DNA of 64,000 nucleotides. It comes from JAGLOK01 sp963676355 (GTDB taxonomy: Bacteria > Bacillota > Clostridia > Christensenellales > UMGS416). The DNA lies in NCBI GenBank assembly GCA_963676355.1, contig OY781093.1, positions 1,860,001 through 1,924,000 of the forward strand. Direction: 5' to 3'. A program made the translations under genes and the position numbers. Below are positions 53,711-61,860 of the stretch, piece by piece; the first letter of the stretch is position 1, and the number at the start of each line of letters is the position of its first letter. Under the pieces are notes generated by a model, which made no database searches, was not told the origin of the DNA, and saw only the letters and a program-made list of their open reading frames with translations.

Positions 53711-54865
53711 ATGGGCTTTCTACAAAGTATATTCGATATGAGTTCACGTGGATTTATGCTTGTCATGACGATTTTTAACGTGATATTTTTTATAGGCGTA
53801 TATTTTTCAGCGGACAAATATAGAAGCATTCTCCTTGTTGCTATTGCAAATATATTAAAGTTCATTTCTTTCGCGCTCTATTATGTGAAAAGCTATGAAA
53901 ACTTTATTTTTATGGCATCATTAAATAACCTATTGCGGACTCTGTCGGTATCTTTTATGCTGGCGGCCGTATTTACGATACTTAGATTTAAACCCAGGCT
54001 CATGCCGCTTATTTTCTTTAACACTATAACACTTCTGCAAAACATTTATCTGGAGCTTATGGGCAGTTCACATATGTTTATTACAGGGATGACGGCGTTT
54101 ATAATATCTTTGATGTTTGTATATTCAATTATTGTGATTTCCACAAATGCCAATAAAGGAAAGAAATTTAAGTTTCCAATCTTGATTGTAATTATAAGCA
54201 TGTATGTCGTTTTCCATGCAGGAAAAGGCACTGTGTTTCTTCTGGGGTATTACAATTTATTGGGAGATAAGCAGTATTTGATTCAAGGCTTTAGCATTTT
54301 GTGCTTTAGTGCATATCATATGATGAACCTTTTGGTTATCTATCTAAACTATAATTACCTTATTAATAAAGTCCGTGAGCTAAGCCACAGGGATACACTG
54401 ACTGGCGCGCTAAATCGATCTGTGTTCTTTGAAATATTGGATGTTAAGCTAAAAGAGCTTAAACGTGCAGACGAAGGATTTGCCCTTGCGATAATAGATC
54501 TGGATGACTTTAAGCAAGTAAATGATACCTACGGTCATTTGATAGGGGATGCGGTTCTTAAAGACTTTGTTTCTTATCTTAAAAAATTCTTACGCTCAAA
54601 TGATTTGATATGCAGATACGGCGGCGAGGAATTTCTGATTCTGATTGAGTCTGCCAACAAAAACGAAGCGAGAAATATAATAACGCGCATACAAGAACAC
54701 ATGCACGAGGTTTCGCTCACTGAAAAAAACATATCGGTAACATTCTCTTGCGGGCTTGAATATCTTGAAGATGATGATGACAGCAGAGTAGTTCAAGAGT
54801 TGATAAAGATTATTGATGAGCGTCTCTATGCTGCCAAAAATGCGGGTAAAGATTGTCTTATATAA
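53711..54865 (+). CDS. membrane diguanylate cyclase (GGDEF)
   Basis: Predicted diguanylate cyclase of 384 residues, with about seven helices in residues 12-220 followed by a GGDEF domain (about 225-380). The active-site loop CRYGGEEF lies near residue 303; the inhibitory site RSND is intact. It is the first clear host gene after the toxin array. GGATG precedes the ATG closely. Confidence 0.9.
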   Translation: MGFLQSIFDMSSRGFMLVMTIFNVIFFIGVYFSADKYRSILLVAIANILKFISFALYYVKSYENFIFMASLNNLLRTLSVSFMLAAVFTILRFKPRLMPLIFFNTITLLQNIYLELMGSSHMFITGMTAFIISLMFVYSIIVISTNANKGKKFKFPILIVIISMYVVFHAGKGTVFLLGYYNLLGDKQYLIQGFSILCFSAYHMMNLLVIYLNYNYLINKVRELSHRDTLTGALNRSVFFEILDVKLKELKRADEGFALAIIDLDDFKQVNDTYGHLIGDAVLKDFVSYLKKFLRSNDLICRYGGEEFLILIESANKNEARNIITRIQEHMHEVSLTEKNISVTFSCGLEYLEDDDDSRVVQELIKIIDERLYAAKNAGKDCLI

Positions 54866-54990
54866 ATTGATTGATGCTATAGTTAAACCACCATATTATA
54901 AAAATTGTATCTGGTAACAAAATAGTGTAAAATATGCTCATAATATACGAGGCTTATTTTTTTAACTAAAAAACTTAAAAGGGAAGAAAA

Positions 54991-55755
54991 TTGAAAAGAA
55001 ATATAATAATGATTTTAATTGCAGTGTTGTTGCTTTTTGCAGGTTGCAGCAGCGAGGAAAGCGATGCGCTTTATCAGGTTTCCACACTACAAGCGCTTAT
55101 CGTGGGTGAGTATGACGGTGCCATCACAGCAGACACACTGGATGATTACGGGGAAGTCGGGCTTGGAACATTTGACGGGCTTGACGGCGAGATGGTTATA
55201 ATCGATGGCAAAATCTATAAAGCTCGTGTGGACGGCAGCGTACAGGAAGTGCCAAAAGATGAGACAATACCATTTGCAAACATTGCATACATCAAAAATG
55301 ATGACGAAATAAAGCTTCCATTTAATGGCGGCTATGCAGAGCTTAAAGCACAGCTGGATGAGCTTTTTCCAGAGAGCAACATGCCTGTGGCATTTTCTAT
55401 AACAGGCGAGTTTAAAAACATTGAATATAGGTCAGTTCCGGCACAGGAAAAGCCATACCCGGCACTTACCGAAGTGGTGAAAAATCAGACTGTGTTTTTT
55501 GAAGAGAGCATAAAGGGTACGCTTGTAGGCTTCAGATTTCCATCGCTTATGGGCGAGATGAATGCAGTTGGATATCACATACACTTTATATCAGATGACA
55601 GATCAAAGGGCGGACACCTTTTGAATGTTGAAAGCGGAGAAACTATAGTCCTTGGAGAAGAACTTGAAGAGTTTCACGTAATTTTCCCTGATAATCTAAA
55701 GGATGTAAACCTAGACGTATCAGAGGAAGATGTAGAGGCAGTAGAAAAGAAATAG
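54991..55755 (+). CDS. lipoprotein, possible acetolactate decarboxylase
   Basis: Protein of 254 residues with a lipoprotein signal (MILIAVLLLFAGC, Cys near 19). The mature part resembles alpha-acetolactate decarboxylase: YQVSTLQALIVGEYDGAITA, LGTFDGLDGEMVIIDGKIYK, SIKGTLVGFRFPSLMGEMNAVGYHIHFISDD with a zinc-binding H-x-H, and GHLL. These are the hallmarks of that enzyme, which makes acetoin from acetolactate, and in several species it is secreted as a lipoprotein. The start is TTG after GGGAAG; an ATG six codons later is possible but would lose the basic n-region. Confidence 0.8.
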   Translation: MKRNIIMILIAVLLLFAGCSSEESDALYQVSTLQALIVGEYDGAITADTLDDYGEVGLGTFDGLDGEMVIIDGKIYKARVDGSVQEVPKDETIPFANIAYIKNDDEIKLPFNGGYAELKAQLDELFPESNMPVAFSITGEFKNIEYRSVPAQEKPYPALTEVVKNQTVFFEESIKGTLVGFRFPSLMGEMNAVGYHIHFISDDRSKGGHLLNVESGETIVLGEELEEFHVIFPDNLKDVNLDVSEEDVEAVEKK

Positions 55756-55768
55756 CAATTTACGCTTT

Positions 55769-55792
55769 AAAGCCCAACTCAGGGCTTTTTTT
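55769..55792 (+). terminator. terminator after the decarboxylase-like gene
   Basis: Perfect 7-bp stem AAAGCCC/GGGCTTT with a 6-base loop and a run of T. Confidence 0.88.
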
Positions 55793-56295
55793 ATTTGCCT
55801 TTAAGGCTATACACAGAAATTATTTTTAAATTTGTATTTGAGTTTCGTTTAAACGCAAACTTATATGTTTATAAATATAACATACTAAATATAGTTTTGA
55901 TGCTTTATATAAACCCTATCTGTCAAAAAGCGCTGCGAAACAATCAGTGCTTTTTGATATATTTAAGAAAAAATATTATTAAAATACTTAATCTGACTTT
56001 TGTGTATTCACTGCATATTTATGCTATGTGCACTTTGCATATAGAGGAAATATTAAATTTATACTATCCTACAACGCAATAAAAAAACTTGTTTTTTTAT
56101 GTATATTTTTTGTTAACAAAACTAATTCGTAGTTCAAATTAATCTAGTGTTATACTATAATGAAAACACAGATAAATCCGAATTAATTAGTCGGATATAG
56201 ATGACAAATTTGATGCACATCAGTAAATATTATTTTATAAATTTTACATGCTTCCATTGAAAATAAAAAATTAAATATCGTAAATTGATAAACTT
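55793..56295 (+). other. intergenic region with hairpin and promoter
   Basis: Contains a 13-bp inverted repeat TCAAAAAGCGCTG/CAGTGCTTTTTGA (55923-55957, one wobble) ending in T-rich sequence, a second terminator-like hairpin, and a promoter near 56150. A frame open over 55795-56082 has low-complexity, hydrophobic and Cys-poor composition, no ribosome site and spans the hairpin, so it is not called. Confidence 0.6.
56133..56161 (+). promoter_or_regulatory. promoter of the structured RNA unit
   Basis: TTCAAA, 17-base spacer, TATAAT. The transcript would start near 56168 and cover the structured RNA and the small ORF downstream. Confidence 0.65.
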
Positions 56296-56586
56296 TAGGC
56301 GGAGCCGCACAAACATTGGTTTTCTTCAAAGGGTGTATTAGGAACAGGTATTATAATTAAAGCAGTTCCGCCTATATTAAATAAAAGTTTGGTTTAGAAT
56401 ATATGTGGGTTGGTTCAAAAGATTCTAAACAGAAATCAAGGGGCAGGCTAGTAAGTAGGTAAGGTTATGTATGAAAGTTAGTCTTGTTTGTAGGCAGCCT
56501 GCCCTGCTTGGGTAGATATTGAAGGTAGACGACTTACAAAGGTTACTTACTAAATCGATAGCTCTACGCCCGGTTAAGAGCCGGGC
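56296..56586 (+). ncRNA. structured RNA with long-range pseudoknot
   Basis: Three elements: stem P1 TAGGCGGA (56296-56303) with TCCGCCTA (56367-56374); a pseudoknot in which GGGCAGGCT (56441-56449) pairs with AGCCTGCCC (56496-56504) while TAGTAAGTA (56449-56457) pairs with TACTTACTA (56544-56552), the two 9-bp helices interleaved; and hairpin GCCCGGTT/AGCCGGGC (56568-56586). Three Watson-Crick stems of 8-9 bp in a protein-free stretch behind a promoter are unlikely by chance. It could be a known class, such as the raiA-type RNA of Clostridia, or a new one; I cannot assign it. Confidence 0.65.
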
Positions 56587-56637
56587 AATAAAGAAAAAAA
56601 TGGGAATGGGAATGGGAAAATAACCTTGGGGGTATAA

Positions 56638-56775
56638 ATGTTAATTAACAAGACAGTAAATATAAAAGAAGATGCTTCAAAAGAGCGAAATGAGTCTAAA
56701 GTCATGGTTATGGCTGTGGGCGATGATTTAGGGAAATTTGTTAACATCTTCTCTAACAGCGTTTCTGCTTACTGA
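56638..56775 (+). CDS. 45-residue small protein after the structured RNA
   Basis: Starts seven bases after TTGGGGG-type sequence, a fair ribosome site. The product starts MLINKTVNIKEDASKERNES and ends KFVNIFSNSVSAY; it is charged at the start and mildly hydrophobic at the end, with no Cys. It shares the transcript of the upstream RNA and ends before a strong terminator. It might be a secreted peptide precursor or an RNA-associated small protein. I recognise no family. Confidence 0.5.
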   Translation: MLINKTVNIKEDASKERNESKVMVMAVGDDLGKFVNIFSNSVSAY

Positions 56776-56893
56776 AGCAAAAGAACAAATCGACTAAACT
56801 AACCAGAACACAAAGTCAACTAACAATTATCTACTAATTTCAACACTTGACTTATATTTATTTCTCTTTAATTTTTATGTGTATTGAGGGTTT

Positions 56894-56924
56894 GGACATC
56901 ATTTGGGTTGGTGTCCTTTTTTTT
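56894..56924 (+). terminator. terminator of the structured RNA unit
   Basis: GGACA/TGTCC stem with a 13-base, partly paired loop, followed by eight T. It closes the unit that starts near 56168. Confidence 0.75.
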
Positions 56925-56985
56925 ATGCGCCTGCAGTTGCTAGCTTTTGATTTAAAGCTGTTCTTATAAAAGTATCCAATAACAC

Positions 56986-57006
56986 AACCCGAAATGAATT
57001 CGGGTT
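56986..57006 (-). terminator. terminator-like hairpin after the anti-sigma gene
   Basis: Perfect 8-bp stem AACCCGAA/TTCGGGTT with a 5-base loop, 21 bases after the leftward gene's stop codon. The T run is poor. Confidence 0.55.
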
Positions 57007-57027
57007 GATTGTTGTGGGATAGATGGT

Positions 57028-58521
57028 CTATTCGATGATTGAACCGTCTATGGCATTGATTACAATTATATTGGCACTATTTGCTTCAATGTATTTTGAA
57101 TACGGTGTGTCGTTTTCAGGAAAGATTGTTTGCGTTCCCTTAAATGCATATGCTGGCACTAAATGATATGCTCCGTCTGTATTTCGCACCTTCATCATGC
57201 AAAATTCTATGCCATAAACATTTATGCTGGCATTAGAACCTGACAAAGTCCATTTTTTTGCTTTAAAAATATTATTTTTGAATAATTCTATTGCCTGATT
57301 TGCTGTAATAAGTGATGCATTTGAATCAACTATACGTGTTGTTTTGGTTTTATTGTGCCAAGAAAATTCAAAAATACCATCTTTGTCAATCACAATTTTT
57401 ATATATTCACGCTTGTCAAAATTATAGTTTGGCATTTCGGATTCTTGAATACCTAGAACTCTTTCACCTGAAATACCTGAAGCATTAGCTTCTTTGTAGT
57501 ATCGAGTATAATAAAATATATAACACTGATCTGTTTTGGACTGCGTACTTTGCACAGACAAACTTTGGTCATATGGATTATACAGATTTCCATATGTTAT
57601 GTTTGCAATAATCATTCCTTCCGCAAACTCCTTTATTACATTTTCGGCAATTTCAAATGCTAGTTCTGGACTATTGATAAACCCACGAGCTACTCTTCCG
57701 TCAGTAGGTAATTTTTCAAATTCAACATAATTTTTCCCCAAATCACCACGTTTATAAGTAAGTATACTGTTTATGTCACCGTTTAATACATTTAGTTCAG
57801 AAATCGCATTTTCATTATAATATGATTTAATATTTACGGATTTTTGGAGTTCCGAGAAGAACTCTATTTTTGCTTTTGTGTTCTCAGAGGGCGCATTGTC
57901 CAATTGGTAGAGGTATTGATTAAGTAAATCGTTTTTTGTTTTAAGTTCGCTTCGGGTAAGTTCTTTGCCTGAATTTGCTTCCTTTATTGCTTCAATTATT
58001 TTTTTGTAATCGGATTTTGTGTAAATGTTGCTATATATTTCATTTTGCATGAAATATGAAGCTAATGATTTAATTAATGGTAAATCATATAGGCTAGAGC
58101 TGACTTCATATACACAAGATGAATATTCTGATGGATTATTCACCTGCTTAAGTGCTAAGTTAACTGTTATCTCTGAGCCATCGATTACTCTAGTTTCAGA
58201 CCAAGAACCTAACAAAATAGCGGGGGATTCAGATACTGACGGAGATAATAAAGGAGTAGTTTCGGGGGATTCTTGTGTTAATTTTTCTTCGGGGGTTATA
58301 ATAGGTGTATTCTCACTTGCCGCCACATACTCGCCCGGACTGCGCATCACTACGTCAGGTGTATTTCCGGTGTTGATATAGCTCGCAGCAAAAATTGATA
58401 TAATAACCACTGCCGCAGCGAGGGATGAAGCGGTGATATACCTTCTGCGTTTTGACTTATTTTTTATAGTCCTTTCAGTTTTTTCTATCAATTCATTTAA
58501 TTTATTGTCATTAATATTCAT
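57028..58521 (-). CDS. membrane partner of ECF sigma factor (putative anti-sigma)
   Basis: Protein of about 497 residues: a short cytoplasmic N-terminus (NDNKLNELIEKTERTIKNKSK), one membrane helix near 33-54, a Thr/Pro/Ser/Glu linker (about 65-110) and a large outer domain of about 380 residues. Overlap with the sigma gene by 11 bases and this topology are typical of anti-sigma or sigma-controlled sensor proteins. The C-terminal part, with AIELFKNNIFK, VPAYAFKGTQTIFPE and IVINAIDGSIIE, resembles regulatory domains of the YycH/PepSY kind. The chosen ATG has GGAGG eight bases upstream; an earlier TTG is less likely. Confidence 0.7.
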   Translation of the reverse strand: MNINDNKLNELIEKTERTIKNKSKRRRYITASSLAAAVVIISIFAASYINTGNTPDVVMRSPGEYVAASENTPIITPEEKLTQESPETTPLLSPSVSESPAILLGSWSETRVIDGSEITVNLALKQVNNPSEYSSCVYEVSSSLYDLPLIKSLASYFMQNEIYSNIYTKSDYKKIIEAIKEANSGKELTRSELKTKNDLLNQYLYQLDNAPSENTKAKIEFFSELQKSVNIKSYYNENAISELNVLNGDINSILTYKRGDLGKNYVEFEKLPTDGRVARGFINSPELAFEIAENVIKEFAEGMIIANITYGNLYNPYDQSLSVQSTQSKTDQCYIFYYTRYYKEANASGISGERVLGIQESEMPNYNFDKREYIKIVIDKDGIFEFSWHNKTKTTRIVDSNASLITANQAIELFKNNIFKAKKWTLSGSNASINVYGIEFCMMKVRNTDGAYHLVPAYAFKGTQTIFPENDTPYSKYIEANSANIIVINAIDGSIIE

Positions 58522-59014
58522 ACTCTTTACCTCCGTGGATTTCAACAATTTCGCATTTTAATTGTTCTCGTGCACGTCTTAGCCGTGTACGAACTGTAGC
58601 ATCAGGAACACCCAAAAGATCGGCAATTTCCGCTGTTTTATAGCCCACATAGTAATAAAGCCAAATGCATTGCCTATGGGAATAGGTCAGCTTTTTGATA
58701 AGCTCGACAAGCTCATCGCTATCAGCACCTTGAGGAGCTATATCATAAGGTGCTTGGGTTAACTCAACCTTTTTGCTCCAGGACGAAGTCACGAGATTAA
58801 TCGCACGATTTTTGGCGGCCATACACAGCCATGCCTTTATGTTTGCATGGTTTGCAAGTTTGGGCAGTTTAAAATAAGCTTTGGTAAATGTCTCTTGAAA
58901 AATGTCTTCTGTATCCTGCTCGTTTAGTGTGATTTTGTATGCGACAGAATAAATGAGTTTCCCGTAGCTTTTCATCCATTTGCGAAGAAGTGCGCTTTTT
59001 TGTTCATTAGTCAT
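58511..59014 (-). CDS. ECF RNA polymerase sigma factor
   Basis: Sigma-70 family factor of the ECF group, 167 residues. Region 2 covers about 15-85 (YSVAYKITLNEQDTEDIFQETF; KAWLCMAAKNRAIN) and region 4 about 110-160 (THSHRQCIWLYYYVGYKTAEIA and DATVRTRLRRAREQLK helix-turn-helix). It likely directs transcription of its own operon, with the overlapping downstream gene controlling it. AAGGAG precedes the ATG. Confidence 0.9.
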   Translation of the reverse strand: MTNEQKSALLRKWMKSYGKLIYSVAYKITLNEQDTEDIFQETFTKAYFKLPKLANHANIKAWLCMAAKNRAINLVTSSWSKKVELTQAPYDIAPQGADSDELVELIKKLTYSHRQCIWLYYYVGYKTAEIADLLGVPDATVRTRLRRAREQLKCEIVEIHGGKEYEY

Positions 59015-59205
59015 TTAAGCTCCTTTCGACTATATAACAAAATAAAGCTGTGAAATGTTTCATATGTGGTAAAAAATATCAATAGAAGTAATTATAGCAC
59101 ATAAAAAAAGCAATTGGGAAAAATTACTTATCAGAAAAGTTAAGGGTAAATTAATAAATTGAAACCTAAAACAGCAACAGTTTTACATCATGAATTAACG
59201 CCTAA

Positions 59206-60558
59206 TCAAGTCTTATCCTTAACCCTTATAACCTTGTGCACATAAAGCGCGGTCAGTAAAATGAGTATGCCGGAAATGGAAAGAAGATATTGCATTCCGT
59301 GGATAGGCATAGAGCCGATATATGAGATTGTGCCGCCAATTTTGCTTACAACAAAAGATGCTATAAGAATCGCACTAAATCCGGTGATAGAGGCAAGGGC
59401 AGTGTTAAAAGACACGTAGGATGCACGGTTTTCGTCCGGAGCATAGTCAAACTGAATGTTAAACATGGAGATTGCCACACCACCCCAGCCGATGCCGGAC
59501 ATTGCCTGAAGCAGGGGATAAGTCCACATGTAAGTATTCTCGTTCATAAAGATGAAGCTAGCATGCACGATACCTAGGATTATAAGCGACATTTTGGTCA
59601 CATACGGCCAGCTCTTTTTGTCGGCAAGCCTGCCCCAGATTTGTGCAGCAAAAACGCGCATTGAAAACATCAATACATTCATCAGCATGATGTAGGTGTA
59701 GTTTAATCCAAGCACGGAGTAAAAGTAGATAGAAAAGTAAGGGCCGCCAATCTGCAAGCCAAAGCTCCACAGCGCATTTAGTATAATAACTTTCCTGAAC
59801 TTGTGGTTCATTAAAGGCTTTCTTATTATATTTTTAAGGGTAATGCTTCTTTTGTTGTGCTTTTGTGGGGGCTCTTTTATTTTAACCAAACAGTAAAAGT
59901 TAAACACAGTAAAAACAAATATTATAATGGTGCAGATAAAGTAGCCCAATGGCTCATTGCCGATAGCCTTCATTTTATCGATTACGATTCCGATTGAAAG
60001 TGACATTACAGTCATCGTGGCAATCATAATGCCTTCACGCAGACCAAAATATCGGCCCCTGACATGAGGCGGAACAAGGCTTACAATCCAGTTAGCTGCA
60101 CTGGGGTTTATGATAGTGCCCAGCATGTAGGCAAGTGCGTATACGCCGACAAAAATGTATAGGCGAGCGGAATTATCACGAAAGATAAGAGGGATTGCGA
60201 GCATGAAAGAAAAAAGCAGCCTGTGAAGCGCGGCAAATATAGTAACAGTAAGCTTCACTCTGTGTAGGTTGCGAAACACCAGTGGCATGAATATCAAAAG
60301 TATCCCCGCAGCAACGGGAAAACCGCTTATGATTCCGTTGATGGAGTCATTAGCTCCGAGATATTTTAGGATACCAGAAATTATAACGCCGCTTGACATT
60401 GTTGTGATGCCGGTTGCAAGTGCGCCTTCCCATATAAAAATATTGCGGCTCTTGGCATATTCCTTTTCGGATAAATCCTCGCCAGTGCCTGTAAATACTG
60501 AAAGATTAAGCTTTTTTTTGATAGCGCAAACCTCATTTGTTTTATTGTTTGGGTTCAT
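59206..60558 (-). CDS. major facilitator superfamily transporter
   Basis: Membrane protein of 450 residues with about 12 predicted helices from residue 30 on. The MFS loop-2/3 signature is seen as PHVRGRYFGLREG between helices 4 and 5, and its half-repeat as YAPDENRASYVSFNTA between 10 and 11. It resembles the drug or unknown-substrate exporters of Clostridia. The substrate cannot be told. It has no operon partner. Confidence 0.82.
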   Translation of the reverse strand: MNPNNKTNEVCAIKKKLNLSVFTGTGEDLSEKEYAKSRNIFIWEGALATGITTMSSGVIISGILKYLGANDSINGIISGFPVAAGILLIFMPLVFRNLHRVKLTVTIFAALHRLLFSFMLAIPLIFRDNSARLYIFVGVYALAYMLGTIINPSAANWIVSLVPPHVRGRYFGLREGIMIATMTVMSLSIGIVIDKMKAIGNEPLGYFICTIIIFVFTVFNFYCLVKIKEPPQKHNKRSITLKNIIRKPLMNHKFRKVIILNALWSFGLQIGGPYFSIYFYSVLGLNYTYIMLMNVLMFSMRVFAAQIWGRLADKKSWPYVTKMSLIILGIVHASFIFMNENTYMWTYPLLQAMSGIGWGGVAISMFNIQFDYAPDENRASYVSFNTALASITGFSAILIASFVVSKIGGTISYIGSMPIHGMQYLLSISGILILLTALYVHKVIRVKDKT

Positions 60559-60799
60559 TATAACGCGTCAAATACTAAAGTCAATCATAAAAATAAGCGA
60601 AAAATGTAAGAATTTTATGTTGTTTAATTTGCACTGTTAATAATGCTAAAAACCAGTAAGTTTTAGCTATAATATGATATAAATATGTTGGCGGCAGAGG
60701 GGATTATTAATAAATTAATAGATAATATAAAAGCAACTTAGGCAGATTGATTTGCTTGAGATGCTTTTTGTTGAATTTAGGTACGTTATAAAATCCTTT

Positions 60800-61648
60800 T
60801 TATGAAATTATCCTTTTGTTTTCAACCCTTAATATGCCATAGGAAGAGTGTTCAAGGCCATGAATGCCAAGTTCTGTTTTGTTTTTTGGGCTTTCGTTGC
60901 CATACCAGCCTGAGCCACCTGTTATAAACATGTTGTATTTTTTGGCCAGCTTCAGATATCTGTTACTGTCATCAGGCAAATGAGTGTTGTGAAACACTTC
61001 AATTCCCAACACGCCGTATGTTAAAAACTTCTCCACTATTCTGTCGTCACCGATAGAGGCGGGGTGGGCGAGGATGGGAACTCCTCCACACTTTTTAATG
61101 ATATGAATTGCATCATAAGGTGTTTTGCGCTCAGTCACCAATAGTTTATTTTCATTTGTACAAAAGTAATCCCGGTAGAAGTCCCAGTTGCTTATATAGT
61201 TTTTTGCGATACATTTATCATGATTCATCGCAAATATAACATTTATGCCTGAAAACTCACTAACTTCCGGATTAAGCTCCACCACACGGTCCCAACTATA
61301 TTTTATTATGCCGTTTTTAATAGCTCTTGCGAAGTTAAGCTGAGTGTTCATTGTCTTCTTCTTGCCTTTTTCGCAGAAATATTCATCAAGATGAGGTGAG
61401 TTTATATCCAAGTGATATCCAAGTATGTGGATTTCTTTGTCGTTGTATTTAGTGGTAAGCTCCACACCATTAATAAGGTTTACATTATAGTGAATGGAAT
61501 GTTTGCGTGCCTCGCGAACGCCTTCGACTGTGTCATGGTCGGTAATTGCGATTGTATTTAACCCGCATTCGGATGCAAGCTGAAGAATTTTAACAGGATC
61601 GTCAGAACCATCTGTGTGGGTGGTGTGGATGTGGAGATCAGCATACAT
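60800..61648 (-). CDS. PHP-domain metal-dependent phosphoesterase
   Basis: Protein of 282 residues of the PHP family, related to TrpH/YciV-type nucleoside bisphosphate phosphatases. Metal ligands are visible in YADLHIHTTHTDGSD (H-x-H), AITDHDTVEGV, GVELTTKYNDKEIHILGYHLD, ILAHPASIGDD, IEVFHNTHLPDDSNRY and ITGGSGWYGN. In most relatives the last motif is G-S-D-x-H; here it reads SGWYGN, so one metal ligand pair (Asp, His) is changed, which may lower or alter activity. The neighbouring second PHP gene keeps TDWHG. Confidence 0.82.
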   Translation of the reverse strand: MYADLHIHTTHTDGSDDPVKILQLASECGLNTIAITDHDTVEGVREARKHSIHYNVNLINGVELTTKYNDKEIHILGYHLDINSPHLDEYFCEKGKKKTMNTQLNFARAIKNGIIKYSWDRVVELNPEVSEFSGINVIFAMNHDKCIAKNYISNWDFYRDYFCTNENKLLVTERKTPYDAIHIIKKCGGVPILAHPASIGDDRIVEKFLTYGVLGIEVFHNTHLPDDSNRYLKLAKKYNMFITGGSGWYGNESPKNKTELGIHGLEHSSYGILRVENKRIIS

Positions 61649-61820
61649 AATGAAAAAACCTTTTTGATTTTATGTTAGCATTTTGATAATACTTTCACAA
61701 TAGGTTTTAACTAAAAAAATAATAAAAAAAAAGAAATATGTTAAAAACTCAATATATTCTATGAAAATTTGTGAAATGTGGCTAAAGTGCGAGTTAGGAA
61801 ACAGGGGAGTATAAAAAAGA

Positions 61821-61839
61821 AGCATCCCAAATAGATGCT
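61821..61839 (-). terminator. terminator of the Cache chemoreceptor gene
   Basis: Perfect 6-bp stem AGCATC/GATGCT with a 7-base loop; on the minus strand it runs into TTCTTTTTT. Confidence 0.8.
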
Positions 61840-61860
61840 CCTTGGTGTGTAGTTTGTGTG

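Noticed and set aside
55795..56082. Open frame after the decarboxylase-like gene
   Set aside because: It crosses a 13-bp terminator hairpin, has no ribosome site and has a composition expected from random AT-rich DNA.
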